Of a stretch of DNA of 18,674 nt, positions 6,294 to 13,781 are shown piece after piece. Below the pieces are notes generated by a model. It had not been told where the DNA came from. It ran no database searches and saw only the letters and a list, made by a program, of their open reading frames with translations. A program made the translations under genes and the position numbers. The stretch is from Frankiales bacterium. GTDB taxonomy: Bacteria > Actinomycetota > Actinomycetes > Mycobacteriales > SCTD01. The number at the start of each line of letters is the position of its first letter. Within the stretch, counting starts at the first letter, position 1. The DNA lies in NCBI GenBank assembly GCA_025464915.1, contig JAODNF010000414.1, forward strand, positions 1-18,674, given 5' to 3'.

Positions 6294-7153
6294 CCACCCA
6301 TCCAACCAACGTCGACGCCGACCGACTGCACGAGCCACCCGAACCCGCCGAGCCCGTCCGGGTCCAGGAGCTCGCGGGCCTGCGACCCCCGCTCGAGGGT
6401 CGCCGCGTCGACGTGCGGCGGGAGGATCGCGCTGACGCCCAGCAGCTGGAGCGCGTCGCGCTGCGACAGCACCCGCGCGCCCGTAGCGGCGGCGCAGGAG
6501 TCGAGCGCCACGTGCGCAGTGATGTCGCACGAGCCGTCGGGGACGGGAGGCACCTGCCGGCCGTCGCGGTAGCCGGTCAGGGTCGGCCTGCGCTCGCGCA
6601 GGGTGTGGCCGTAGTCGATCGCGACGGCCGCCCCCCGCCGTACTCGCGAGACCGCCGCTGCCCAGGCGAGGTCGCGCGGAGCGCCGACCTCCACGCGCCC
6701 ACCTACCGGCCACCACGTCGCAGCCCAGTCCGAGGCGTGCGGTGCGCCGAACGTCTCCGTCCCGGCCTCGTCCACCAGGACCAGGAGGCCGTCCTCGACG
6801 ACGTCAAGGGGGACGGCGTCCAGCCACTCGTTGGCCAGGAGCAGCCCGTCGAGGGCCGGCACCTGGGGCGCCCAGGGCTCGCAGAGGTCGACGCCGATCA
6901 GCCGCCACCGGGGTGGTACGTCGGTCAGGGCGTTCAGCAGGTCACCGCGGCCCGCGCCGAGGTCGACGACGTCGAACGGGTCCGGGAAGCCCATGGCCAC
7001 GTCGAGCCGCTGTGCCAGCCGTCGTACCGCCGTCGCGAACAGCGGGACGGCGACGTTGGTGCGGAAGTGCGCGAGCGGGTCCTCCCGCAGGAAGAACCCG
7101 TCGTTCCCGTACAGCGCGTCGTTCCACGCCTCGCTCCACGACCGCACCGTCAT
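6290..7153 (-). CDS. MidA/NDUFAF7-type SAM-dependent methyltransferase (DUF185)
   Basis: This 287-residue protein is of the family that includes mitochondrial NDUFAF7, which dimethylates an arginine of complex I subunit NDUFS2. Visible features are the family N terminus ALYGNDGFFLRE (13-24), AdoMet motif I DLGAGRGDLL (64-73), EWLDAVPLD (109-117), DYGH (180-183), and CDITAHVALD (209-218). The ATG at 7153 follows a GGGAG in the transcript. Longer in-frame starts would run into the ribosome site of the divergent thioesterase. The stop overlaps the NuoD-like start by 4 nt, so the two are coupled. The neighbour keeps the LHRG motif, whose Arg is the NDUFAF7 target in mitochondria, so modification of that subunit is a reasonable inference. 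Confidence 0.88.
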   Translation of the reverse strand: MTVRSWSEAWNDALYGNDGFFLREDPLAHFRTNVAVPLFATAVRRLAQRLDVAMGFPDPFDVVDLGAGRGDLLNALTDVPPRWRLIGVDLCEPWAPQVPALDGLLLANEWLDAVPLDVVEDGLLVLVDEAGTETFGAPHASDWAATWWPVGGRVEVGAPRDLAWAAAVSRVRRGAAVAIDYGHTLRERRPTLTGYRDGRQVPPVPDGSCDITAHVALDSCAAATGARVLSQRDALQLLGVSAILPPHVDAATLERGSQARELLDPDGLGGFGWLVQSVGVDVGWMGG

Positions 7154-7195
7154 CGTGAGAGTCTCCCGCGCAGCACGGGACGTGGAGGAGACCAC

Positions 7196-7627
7196 ATGGC
7201 ACACATCGCGGAGACCATCGGGATGCAGCTCGTCGAGCGCGGTGACGGCAAGGCGACCCTCGCCTGGGACGCACCTGAGGCGTACGGCTTCCCGACGAGC
7301 ACCGGACAGGTGATCCACGGCGGCATGGTGACGACGATCCTCGACTCGGCGATGGGCGGGGCGTGCTGGTCGGTGCTTGGCGAGGACGAGGTGTTCCTGA
7401 CCGCGGACCTGCGGGTGGAGTTCTACCGGAGCGCACGCCCAGGCCTGCTCACGGCACGCGGGACCGTGATCAAACGGACATCCCGGCTGGCGTTCTGCGC
7501 AGCCGAGCTGTTCGACGGCGACGAGCGGCTGCTCGCCGCCAGCCGGTGCACCCAGACGATCCTGCCCGCGGGCGGGCACGGCGGCCGCGCCGACCCGACG
7601 AAGCGGGGCTACGAGATCCGCGGGTGA
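7196..7627 (+). CDS. PaaI-family hotdog-fold thioesterase
   Basis: This 143-residue hotdog-fold protein probably hydrolyses acyl- or aryl-CoA thioesters. The signature VIHGGMVTTILDSAMGGA (39-56) gives the HGG loop and the catalytic acid (D50) on the central helix, and a DLRVEFYRSARPG strand follows (71-83). The tail after residue 125 is Gly-rich and polar. An excellent Shine-Dalgarno, GGAGGAG (7184-7190), stands 5 nt before the ATG at 7196. It is divergent from the methyltransferase gene, with only 42 nt between start codons (7154-7195), so the two promoters must lie partly inside coding sequence or overlap. The natural substrate cannot be read from the sequence. Confidence 0.92.
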   Translation: MAHIAETIGMQLVERGDGKATLAWDAPEAYGFPTSTGQVIHGGMVTTILDSAMGGACWSVLGEDEVFLTADLRVEFYRSARPGLLTARGTVIKRTSRLAFCAAELFDGDERLLAASRCTQTILPAGGHGGRADPTKRGYEIRG

Positions 7628-7643
7628 CGTGACCCGGAACACA

Positions 7644-7671
7644 TTGCGCGTGCGTGTCCCAGCGTTACGCT
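7644..7671 (+). promoter_or_regulatory. Candidate promoter for the pantothenate/NAD operon
   Basis: TTGCGC (7644-7649) and TACGCT (7666-7671) are separated by 16 bp, consistent with a housekeeping sigma promoter, and would start transcription near 7678. This lies in the 88-nt gap before the DUF2520 gene. GGAACGG at 7701-7707 could serve as its ribosome site. The call rests on hexamer resemblance only. Confidence 0.4.
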
Positions 7672-7715
7672 TTCGTTGACGACCGGTACCCGAGAGGACT
7701 GGAACGGCAACTGCG

Positions 7716-8495
7716 ATGAACGCTCCTGCTCGCCTGCGCGTGGGTGTGATCGGCGCTGGACGCGTCGGCGCCGTGATCGGCGCTGCCCTGCGCGAGGTCG
7801 GCCACGACCTGGTCGGCGTCTCGGTGCGCTCCAACACGACGCTGACCGAGCTCTTCCTCCCGGGCGTCCCCGTGCTGGGCACCGACGAGGTGGTCCGACG
7901 CGCCGAGCTGGTCCTCGTCGCCGTCCCGGACGACGCGATCGCGGAGGTCGTCGCCGGCCTGGACCTTCACCCCGAGCAGGTCGTCGCGCACTTCTCGGGC
8001 CGGCACGGACTGGCCGTGCTGGCGGGCGTCGCCCGGCCGATGGCGCTGCACCCCGTCTTCCCGTTCACCGGGGGACCGGCCGACCTGGTGGGCATCTCCT
8101 GGGGCGTCACGGCGAACGACCCGCTCGCCGACGACCTGGTGCGCCAGCTCGGCGGCGTCCCCGTCCACGTGACCGAGGAGCGCCGGCCGCTCTGGCACGC
8201 AGCCCTCGCCCACGGCGCCAACCACCTCGTGACCCTCGTCGCCAGCGCCGCCGACATGCTGCGTGCCGCCGGCGCCGAGGACCCCGGCACGGTCCTGCGC
8301 CCCCTGCTCACCGCGGCCCTCGACGGCGCCCTCGAGCTCGGCGACGCCGCCCTCACGGGTCCCGTGAAGCGCGGCGACGCCGGGACCGTCGCAGCCCACC
8401 TCGAGGTGGTCCCCGACAGGGAGCTCTACCTCGCGCTGGCCCGCGCCACCGCTCGGCGGGCAGGCACCGGGGACGTCATGGCGGGTGTCCTGTGA
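7716..8495 (+). CDS. Rossmann-fold / DUF2520 protein next to panC (possible ketopantoate reductase)
   Basis: This 259-residue protein has an N-terminal NAD(P)-binding Rossmann domain (VGVIGAGRVG, residues 9-18; LVLVAVPDDAI, about 67-77) and a C-terminal helical DUF2520 domain (WHAALAHGANHLVTLVASAADML). The two-domain plan resembles the 6-phosphogluconate-dehydrogenase-like reductases to which ketopantoate reductase PanE belongs. Orthologues precede panC across actinobacteria (Rv3603c in M. tuberculosis). The enzyme reducing ketopantoate to pantoate is the PanC-adjacent step not otherwise seen here, so that role is plausible but not shown. The stop overlaps panC as GTGA. It heads a six-gene cofactor operon. 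Confidence 0.92.
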   Translation: MNAPARLRVGVIGAGRVGAVIGAALREVGHDLVGVSVRSNTTLTELFLPGVPVLGTDEVVRRAELVLVAVPDDAIAEVVAGLDLHPEQVVAHFSGRHGLAVLAGVARPMALHPVFPFTGGPADLVGISWGVTANDPLADDLVRQLGGVPVHVTEERRPLWHAALAHGANHLVTLVASAADMLRAAGAEDPGTVLRPLLTAALDGALELGDAALTGPVKRGDAGTVAAHLEVVPDRELYLALARATARRAGTGDVMAGVL

Positions 8496-9274
8496 TCGTC
8501 GCCAGCACCCGCGAGCAGCTCGCCGCCGCCCGCAAGGACCTGCGTGGCCGGGTCGCCGTCGTCATGACGATGGGCGCCCTGCACGAGGGACACCTGGAGC
8601 TCGTCCGGCAGGCCCGCACGCAGGCCGACTCCGTGATCGTCACGATCTTCGTCAACCCGCTGCAGTTCGGTGCGAACGAGGACCTCGACAAGTACCCCAG
8701 GACCCTCGAGCAGGACCTCGCCCTCATCGGCGACCTCACCGACGTGGTCTTCACCCCGGCCCCCGACGTGGTCTACCCGACCGAGGCCCTGGTCCGGGTC
8801 AGCGCCGGCGCCCTCGGTGACGTGTTCGAGGGCGCCTCGCGCCCCGGCCACTTCGACGGCGTGCTCACCGTCGTCCTGAAGCTGATGCACCTGACGCAGC
8901 CCGACGTCGCGCTGTTCGGCGAGAAGGACGCCCAGCAGCTCGCGGCGATCCGCCGGATGGTCGCTGACCTCGACGTCCCGGTCACGGTCTTGGGCGTCCC
9001 CACGGTCCGCGAGCCCGACGGGCTCGCCCTGTCGAGCCGCAACCGCTACCTGTCGCAGGAGGAGCGCGAGACCGCGCTGCTCCTCAGCAAGGCCCTGCAG
9101 ACGCGCGACGTCCGCGCAGGAAGGGCGCTGTTCGACGGCAGCAGCGCGACCCTCGACTACCTCGAGCGCGTGGACTCCACGACGTTCGCGGCAGCACCTG
9201 ACGGTGACCTCCTCGTCATCGCCGCGAAGGTGGGAACGACCCGTCTCATCGACAACCTGAAGGACGCCCCCTGA
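8492..9274 (+). CDS. panC: Pantothenate synthetase (pantoate-beta-alanine ligase)
   Basis: Condenses pantoate and beta-alanine with ATP to make pantothenate. In 260 residues it carries the HIGH-like motif MGALHEGH (27-34), FVNPLQFG (53-60), GEKDAQQ (143-149) and the KMSKS-equivalent LSSRNRYLS (180-188). It is about 20-50 residues shorter than the E. coli and M. tuberculosis enzymes. The shortening seems to fall in the C-terminal domain, which still ends in the usual strand (LLVIAAKVGTTRLIDN). The GTG at 8492 is inside the GTGA overlap with the DUF2520 stop. Its beta-alanine substrate is made by the next gene. Confidence 0.97.
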   Translation: MIVASTREQLAAARKDLRGRVAVVMTMGALHEGHLELVRQARTQADSVIVTIFVNPLQFGANEDLDKYPRTLEQDLALIGDLTDVVFTPAPDVVYPTEALVRVSAGALGDVFEGASRPGHFDGVLTVVLKLMHLTQPDVALFGEKDAQQLAAIRRMVADLDVPVTVLGVPTVREPDGLALSSRNRYLSQEERETALLLSKALQTRDVRAGRALFDGSSATLDYLERVDSTTFAAAPDGDLLVIAAKVGTTRLIDNLKDAP

Positions 9275-9744
9275 TGCTCCGCCAGATGCTCACGAGCAAG
9301 ATCCACCGCGCGACGGTGACCCAGGCCGACCTGCACTACGTCGGCTCCGTGACGGTCGACGCCGATCTGCTCGACGCCGCCGACCTCTACGAGGGCGAGA
9401 AGGTCGCCATCGTCGACGTCACCAACGGCGCGCGGATCGAGACGTACACGATCGCGGGCCCGCGCGGCTCGGGCGTCATCGGGATCAACGGCGCGGCGGC
9501 GCGCCTCATCCACCCGGGCGACCTCGTCATCCTCATCGGCTACGGGCTGATGGACGACCAGGAGGCCAAGACCCGCAAGCCGCATGTCGTCTTCGTCGAC
9601 GCCGACAACAAGGTCATCGGCACCGGGGACGACCCGGCGGAGGCGCTGCCCGGCACCGACCTCAAGCGCGGCGACCTGCGCTACCCGTCGGACCCCCGAG
9701 GGCACGTCGGCTCGTACGACGACGACCCGACCCTGGTGTGGTGA
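9274..9744 (+). CDS. panD: Aspartate 1-decarboxylase (pyruvoyl enzyme precursor)
   Basis: Makes beta-alanine from aspartate for PanC. The 156-residue proenzyme starts MLRQMLTSKIHRATVT and has the self-cleavage pair Gly24-Ser25 in YVGSVTVD; Ser25 becomes the pyruvoyl group. Lys9 and Tyr22 are conserved, and NGARIETY and NGAAARLIHPGD follow. After about residue 115 there is an extra hydrophilic, Asp/Pro/Gly-rich tail typical of actinobacterial PanD. The start codon shares one base with the panC stop (TGATG). A perfect 10-bp palindrome, GGTGATCACC (9740-9749), covers the stop codon; its meaning is unknown. Confidence 0.98.
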   Translation: MLRQMLTSKIHRATVTQADLHYVGSVTVDADLLDAADLYEGEKVAIVDVTNGARIETYTIAGPRGSGVIGINGAAARLIHPGDLVILIGYGLMDDQEAKTRKPHVVFVDADNKVIGTGDDPAEALPGTDLKRGDLRYPSDPRGHVGSYDDDPTLVW

Positions 9745-9793
9745 TCACCCCACGAAAGCGCTCGCTGCGCTCACCCTTCCGCGGGGACCCCCA

Positions 9794-11395
9794 ATGAGCG
9801 CAGCTTCCCGGCTGCTCGCCCCCCCGCCCGGCTGGACCCGCACGACCGACGTCGTCGTCGTCGGCTCCGGTGTCGCCGGGCTCATGACCGCCCTGCACGC
9901 CGCGGCCCACGCGGACGTGCTGGTCGTCACCAAGGTGCACGTCGACGACGGCTCCACCCGCTGGGCGCAGGGTGGCGTCGCGGCGGCGCTCGGCGCGGAC
10001 GACAGCCCGGACGAGCACCTGCAGGACACCCTCACCGCGGGCGTCGGCATCTGCGACGTCGACGCGGTGCGCGTCCTCTGCGAGGAGGGCCCGGCCCGGT
10101 TGCGCGAGCTCATCGCCCTGGGCGCGGCCTTCGACCGCGGTACGACGGGGGAGCTGCTGCTCACCAGGGAGGGCGGCCACCACCGGGACCGCATCGTGCA
10201 CGCCGGAGGTGACGCCACCGGCGCCGAGGTGTCCCGCGCGCTGGTCGCCGCGGTCCAGCTTCACCCCCGCGTCGAGGTCATCGAGCACGCCCTCGTCCTG
10301 GACCTGCTGCGCGACGCCGACGGGCAGACCGCCGGCATCACCCTGCACGTCCTCGGCGAGGGCACCGTCGACGGTGTCGGCGCCGTGCGCGCCCGCGCGG
10401 TCGTGCTCGCCACCGGGGGCATGGGCCAGGTCTTCGGCAGCACCACCAACCCGAGCGTCTCCACCGGTGACGGGGTCGCCCTCGCCCTGCGCGCCGGCGC
10501 AGAGGTGACCGATCTCGAGTTCGTGCAGTTCCACCCGACCGTGATGTGGCTCGGCCCCGACTCGCACGGTCAGCAGCCGCTCATCAGCGAGGCCGTCCGC
10601 GGGGAGGGCGCCTTCCTCGTCGACGGCAACGGGGACCGCGTCATCACCGCCGCCGACCACCCGCTCGCCGACCTCGCGCCGCGCGACGTCGTCGCCAAGG
10701 CCATCACCCGCCGCATGGAGCGCCTCGGCACCGACCACGTCTTCCTCGACGCGCGGCACGTCGAAGGGCTCGACGACCGCTTCCCGACCATCGTCGCCAA
10801 GTGCCGCTCCCTCGGGGTCGACCCCGCGACCGAGCTCATCCCCGTCGCGCCCGCGGCGCACTACGCGAGTGGCGGCGTGCGGACCGACCTGGACGGCCGC
10901 ACCTCCGTACCCGGCCTCTATGCCTGCGGCGAGGTCGCCTGCACCGGGGTGCACGGTGCCAACCGGCTCGCGTCCAACAGCCTGCTCGAGGGCTTGGTCT
11001 TCGCCGGTCGCATCGGCGTCGACCTCGAGGGCGGCCTCCCGAGCCCGGGTGCTCCCGTCGCGCAGCCGCCCGAGGGAGTGCTGCTCGACCCGTCGATCCG
11101 GCGCGAGCTCCAGGACGCCATGACGCGCGGGTCCGGCGTGCTCCGGAGCGCCGACTCCCTTGCTGCAACGACGAAGGCGCTGCTGGCGCTCGAGGACCGG
11201 CCGTCCACGCAGCCGTCGCCGGACGCGTGGGAGGCCACCGGACTGCTCGCCGTCGCGACCGCTCTCGTGCACGCTGCCGCGCTGCGCGAGGAGACCCGCG
11301 GCGCCCACTGGCGCGAGGACTTCCCGAAGGGGTCGGACGCCTGGTGCGGTCACCTCGTCACCACGCTCGCCGGCACGACCTTCGAGGAGATCTAG
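9794..11395 (+). CDS. nadB: L-aspartate oxidase
   Basis: FAD enzyme that oxidises aspartate to iminoaspartate, the first step of de novo NAD synthesis. Features across 533 residues are the FAD dinucleotide motif VVVGSGVAGL (21-30), STRWAQGGVAAAL (about 53-65), the HHRDRIVHAGGDATG region, a central FVQFHPT, and HGANRLASNSLLEGL (from residue 387) followed by the helical C-terminal domain. The start at 9794 lies 49 nt after panD, with a weak GGGGA at 9783-9787. The gap (9745-9793) holds a GC-rich AGCGCTCGCTGCGCT segment, without a convincing terminator. NadA, the partner that makes quinolinate, is not in the window. Confidence 0.97.
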   Translation: MSAASRLLAPPPGWTRTTDVVVVGSGVAGLMTALHAAAHADVLVVTKVHVDDGSTRWAQGGVAAALGADDSPDEHLQDTLTAGVGICDVDAVRVLCEEGPARLRELIALGAAFDRGTTGELLLTREGGHHRDRIVHAGGDATGAEVSRALVAAVQLHPRVEVIEHALVLDLLRDADGQTAGITLHVLGEGTVDGVGAVRARAVVLATGGMGQVFGSTTNPSVSTGDGVALALRAGAEVTDLEFVQFHPTVMWLGPDSHGQQPLISEAVRGEGAFLVDGNGDRVITAADHPLADLAPRDVVAKAITRRMERLGTDHVFLDARHVEGLDDRFPTIVAKCRSLGVDPATELIPVAPAAHYASGGVRTDLDGRTSVPGLYACGEVACTGVHGANRLASNSLLEGLVFAGRIGVDLEGGLPSPGAPVAQPPEGVLLDPSIRRELQDAMTRGSGVLRSADSLAATTKALLALEDRPSTQPSPDAWEATGLLAVATALVHAAALREETRGAHWREDFPKGSDAWCGHLVTTLAGTTFEEI

Positions 11396-12271
11396 GTGCT
11401 CTCGCAGCCCACCCTGGACGCGCTGGCCGCAGCCGGCCTGGACCCGGCCGGTGTGGAGGTGCTCGCCGTCCGGACCCTCGAGGAGGACCTCGCCGGTGGC
11501 GTCGACGTGACCTCGGTCGCCACGGTGCCGTTCGACCTCTCGGGCACAGCGGCCTTCGTACCCCGCAAGCCGGGGACCGTCGCCGGCATCGCCGTCGCCA
11601 TGGCCTGTCTCGACGTGGCGGCCGACGACGAGCTGGTGTGGGAGCACGTCGGCTCCGACGGTACCGCAGCCGCCGGCGACCAGGTCCTGCGCGTGACGGG
11701 CCTGGTGCGGACGCTGCTCACCGGCGAGCGGTCCGCCCTCAACCTGCTGTGCCACCTCTCGGGTATCGCGACCGCGACGGCGCAGTGGGTCGTCGCGGTC
11801 GAGGGCACCGGGGCCCGCATCCGCGACACCCGCAAGACGACGCCGGGCCTGCGCGCCCTCGAGAAGTACGCCGTCACCGTCGGGGGAGGCGTGAACCACC
11901 GGATGTCGCTGTCGGACGCGGCGCTGGTGAAGGACAACCACGTCTTGGCGGCCGGCGGGGTCACCGCTGCTTTCGAGGCGGTACGACGGGAGTTCCCCGG
12001 TCTCGACGTCGAGGTCGAGTGCGACACGCTCGAGCAGGTCTCCGACGTGGTGGCGGCCGGCGCGGACCTGGTGCTGCTGGACAACATGAGCCTGTCCGAC
12101 ATGCGCGCCGCCGTCGAGATCTGCAAGCCCAAGGGCGTGCGCACCGAGGCGTCCGGCGGCCTCACGGTCGAGCGGGCGCGACCGGTCGCCGAGACCGGCG
12201 TCGACTACCTCTCCGTGGGTGCCCTCACCCACTCGGCGCCGGTGCTCGACCTCGGAATGGACCTCCTATGA
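11396..12271 (+). CDS. nadC: Nicotinate-nucleotide pyrophosphorylase (quinolinate phosphoribosyltransferase)
   Basis: Converts quinolinate and PRPP to nicotinate mononucleotide with loss of carbon dioxide. The 291 residues contain ERSALN (111-116), the substrate-binding RDTRKTTPGLRALEKYAV (143-160), NHRMSLSDAALVKDNH (167-182), VECD (207-210), LLDNMS (227-232) and EASGG (251-255). The GTG at 11396 follows the nadB stop with no gap; a strong GAGGAGA (11384-11390) inside nadB provides the ribosome site. It acts two steps after NadB, so quinolinate synthase must be encoded elsewhere. Confidence 0.97.
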   Translation: MLSQPTLDALAAAGLDPAGVEVLAVRTLEEDLAGGVDVTSVATVPFDLSGTAAFVPRKPGTVAGIAVAMACLDVAADDELVWEHVGSDGTAAAGDQVLRVTGLVRTLLTGERSALNLLCHLSGIATATAQWVVAVEGTGARIRDTRKTTPGLRALEKYAVTVGGGVNHRMSLSDAALVKDNHVLAAGGVTAAFEAVRREFPGLDVEVECDTLEQVSDVVAAGADLVLLDNMSLSDMRAAVEICKPKGVRTEASGGLTVERARPVAETGVDYLSVGALTHSAPVLDLGMDLL

Positions 12272-12293
12272 CACACCAGCGGAGCTGAGCGAA

Positions 12294-13049
12294 GTGCTGC
12301 TCACCGTCGACGTCGGCAACACCAACATCGTCCTCGGCCTGTTCGACGGCGAGGTGCTCACGCAGTCCTACCGGCTGCGCACCGACGCCCGCGTCACCGC
12401 CGACGAGCTCGGGCTGCTCTTCAACGGGCTGCTCTCCCGGCACGTGCACCCGGACGGTGTCGCGGTGTGCTCGACCGTGCCGCTGGTGCTCGACCAGCTC
12501 CGGCTGATGTTCGACCGCTACTACGCCGACGCCCACATCGTCGTCGTCGGTCCTGGGGTCAAGACGGGGGTGCCGCTCCTCTACGACAACCCGCGCGAGG
12601 TCGGTCCCGACCGGGTCGTCAACACCCTCGCCGCACACACCCTCTACGGCGGCCCCGCGATCGTGGTCGACTTCGGCACGTCGACCAACTTCGACGTCGT
12701 CTCCGACCGTGGTGAGTTCCTCGGTGGCGCCCTCGCGCCAGGCGTCGAGATCTCGGTCGACGCCCTCGCCTCCCGGGCCGCCCGGTTGTTCAAGGTCGAG
12801 CTGTCCGAGCCGCGGTCGGTCATCGGCAAGACCACCGTCGAGGCCCTGCAGTCCGGCCTCGTCTACGGCTTCGCCTCGCAGGTCGACGGCATGGTCGAGC
12901 GCATCTCCAAGGAGCTGGGCTCGGACCCGATCGTCATCGGCACCGGCGGCCTCTCGCACCTGATGTACGACCTCTGCGAGTCGATCGACCACCACGAGCC
13001 CGACCTGACCCTCATCGGTCTGCGCCTCGTCTACGAGAAGAACGCCTGA
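12294..13049 (+). CDS. coaX: Type III pantothenate kinase
   Basis: Phosphorylates pantothenate, the first committed step to coenzyme A, and closes the pathway begun by panC and panD. The 251 residues show the ASKHA phosphate motif DVGNTN (6-11), GPDRVVN (104-110), DFGTSTNFD (126-134), GGALAPGV (144-151) and the nucleotide loop GTGG (216-219). GTG at 12294 was chosen because the phosphate loop then falls at the usual N-terminal position and GGAG (12281-12284) stands 9 nt upstream. The longer in-frame extension would overlap nadC and has no homology. Type III enzymes are usually not feedback-inhibited by CoA and need a monovalent cation (family knowledge). Confidence 0.96.
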   Translation: MLLTVDVGNTNIVLGLFDGEVLTQSYRLRTDARVTADELGLLFNGLLSRHVHPDGVAVCSTVPLVLDQLRLMFDRYYADAHIVVVGPGVKTGVPLLYDNPREVGPDRVVNTLAAHTLYGGPAIVVDFGTSTNFDVVSDRGEFLGGALAPGVEISVDALASRAARLFKVELSEPRSVIGKTTVEALQSGLVYGFASQVDGMVERISKELGSDPIVIGTGGLSHLMYDLCESIDHHEPDLTLIGLRLVYEKNA

Positions 13050-13070
13050 CCTCCCGCGCGGGAGAGGTCA
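13047..13070. terminator. Bidirectional terminator between coaX and the convergent methyltransferase
   Basis: An inverted repeat with a perfect CTCCCGC/GCGGGAG core and an outer TGACC/GGTCA arm, interrupted by a 2-nt bulge. Both convergent stop codons lie in the arms: coaX TGA at 13047-13049 and the minus-strand gene's stop at 13068-13070. There is no T tract, as is common in actinobacteria. Confidence 0.65.
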
Positions 13071-13769
13071 GAGGGTGGTGACCCAGGCGTCGGTGACCCA
13101 GGGGATGTCGAACTCGCCGTCGGGGACCACCGACCGGACCTTGTCCAGGTGGACTGTGCGCTCGGCGTCAGGCATGACGATGACGATGGAGCGCGAGGCG
13201 AGGTTGGAGACGACGAGGTCCGCGTCGGCGTGCTGCGCGTGCCGGAACAGCTGGCGCTGCCACCGGCCGGAGGTCGCGTCGGTGGGCTGCTCCTCGGTGT
13301 CGTTGACGAGCGAGAGCCGGTCCTCCATGCCGATATGGTCGGCGAGGTCGAGCGGCCAGCCATCGCTGTCGTCGAGCACGTTCCACAACAGGCCGAGGGT
13401 GCCGCCGGGACGCACCACGCGGCGCACGGAGGCGAGGGCGGCCTGCTCGTCGAACCAGTGCCAGGCCTGGCCGACGACGACGGCGTCGACCGAGCCGTCC
13501 TCGACGGGCACGTCCTCGGCGGTCCCCTCGAGGACCTCGGCCCGGGGGTCGATCAGGGTCCGCATGGCGTCGTCCGGCTCCACCGCGACCACCTCGAGCC
13601 CCAGGTCGAGAAGGACCGACGTGAGCTTCCCCGTCCCGGCGCCGAGGTCGAGCACCCGGCGAGCGCCGGGAGGGAGCACGAAGCGGAGGGCATCCACGGG
13701 ATACGTGGGTCGGGCCGCGGCGTAGGCCTCCGCCGCGGCCCCGAACGAGAGCGCGCGGCGAGGGTCCAC
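13068..13769 (-). CDS. Class I SAM-dependent methyltransferase
   Basis: A 233-residue Methyltransf_11-type protein. It begins SFGAAAEAYAAARPTYP and has AdoMet motif I VLDLGAGTGKLT (39-50), the acidic residue after strand 2 in VAVEPDDAMR (61-70), EGTAEDVPVEDGSVDAVVVG (81-100), and AWHWFD (102-107). WHWFD is typical of a broad actinobacterial subfamily of unknown substrate. The start is taken as the GTG at 13769, and no strong Shine-Dalgarno is seen. An ATG at 13777 is out of frame. It follows the ABM-like gene by 12 nt on the same strand, so both are probably transcribed from the promoter divergent to tetR. Its substrate is unknown. Confidence 0.88.
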   Translation of the reverse strand: MDPRRALSFGAAAEAYAAARPTYPVDALRFVLPPGARRVLDLGAGTGKLTSVLLDLGLEVVAVEPDDAMRTLIDPRAEVLEGTAEDVPVEDGSVDAVVVGQAWHWFDEQAALASVRRVVRPGGTLGLLWNVLDDSDGWPLDLADHIGMEDRLSLVNDTEEQPTDATSGRWQRQLFRHAQHADADLVVSNLASRSIVIVMPDAERTVHLDKVRSVVPDGEFDIPWVTDAWVTTL

Positions 13770-13781
13770 GCGCCCATTCGA

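Noticed and set aside
7154..7195. Riboswitch or attenuator between the methyltransferase and thioesterase starts
   Set aside because: Only 42 nt are available, and apart from the thioesterase Shine-Dalgarno no stable structure is visible.
9738..9793. Terminator after panD
   Set aside because: GGTGATCACC is a loopless dyad and the following GC-rich segment does not fold into a convincing stem; nadB probably remains in the same transcript.
9662..12232. Very long open frame on the minus strand opposite nadB and nadC
   Set aside because: It is antisense to two well-supported enzymes, its translation is low-complexity (Gly/Val/Asp/Arg rich) and matches no family I know. Long antisense frames are normal in such GC-rich DNA.
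12268..12288. Six-codon frame (MTHQRS) starting at the ATGA end of nadC, before coaX
   Set aside because: It has the form of a coupled mini-leader, but six codons in a GC-rich overlap are easily chance, and coaX has its own GGAG site.
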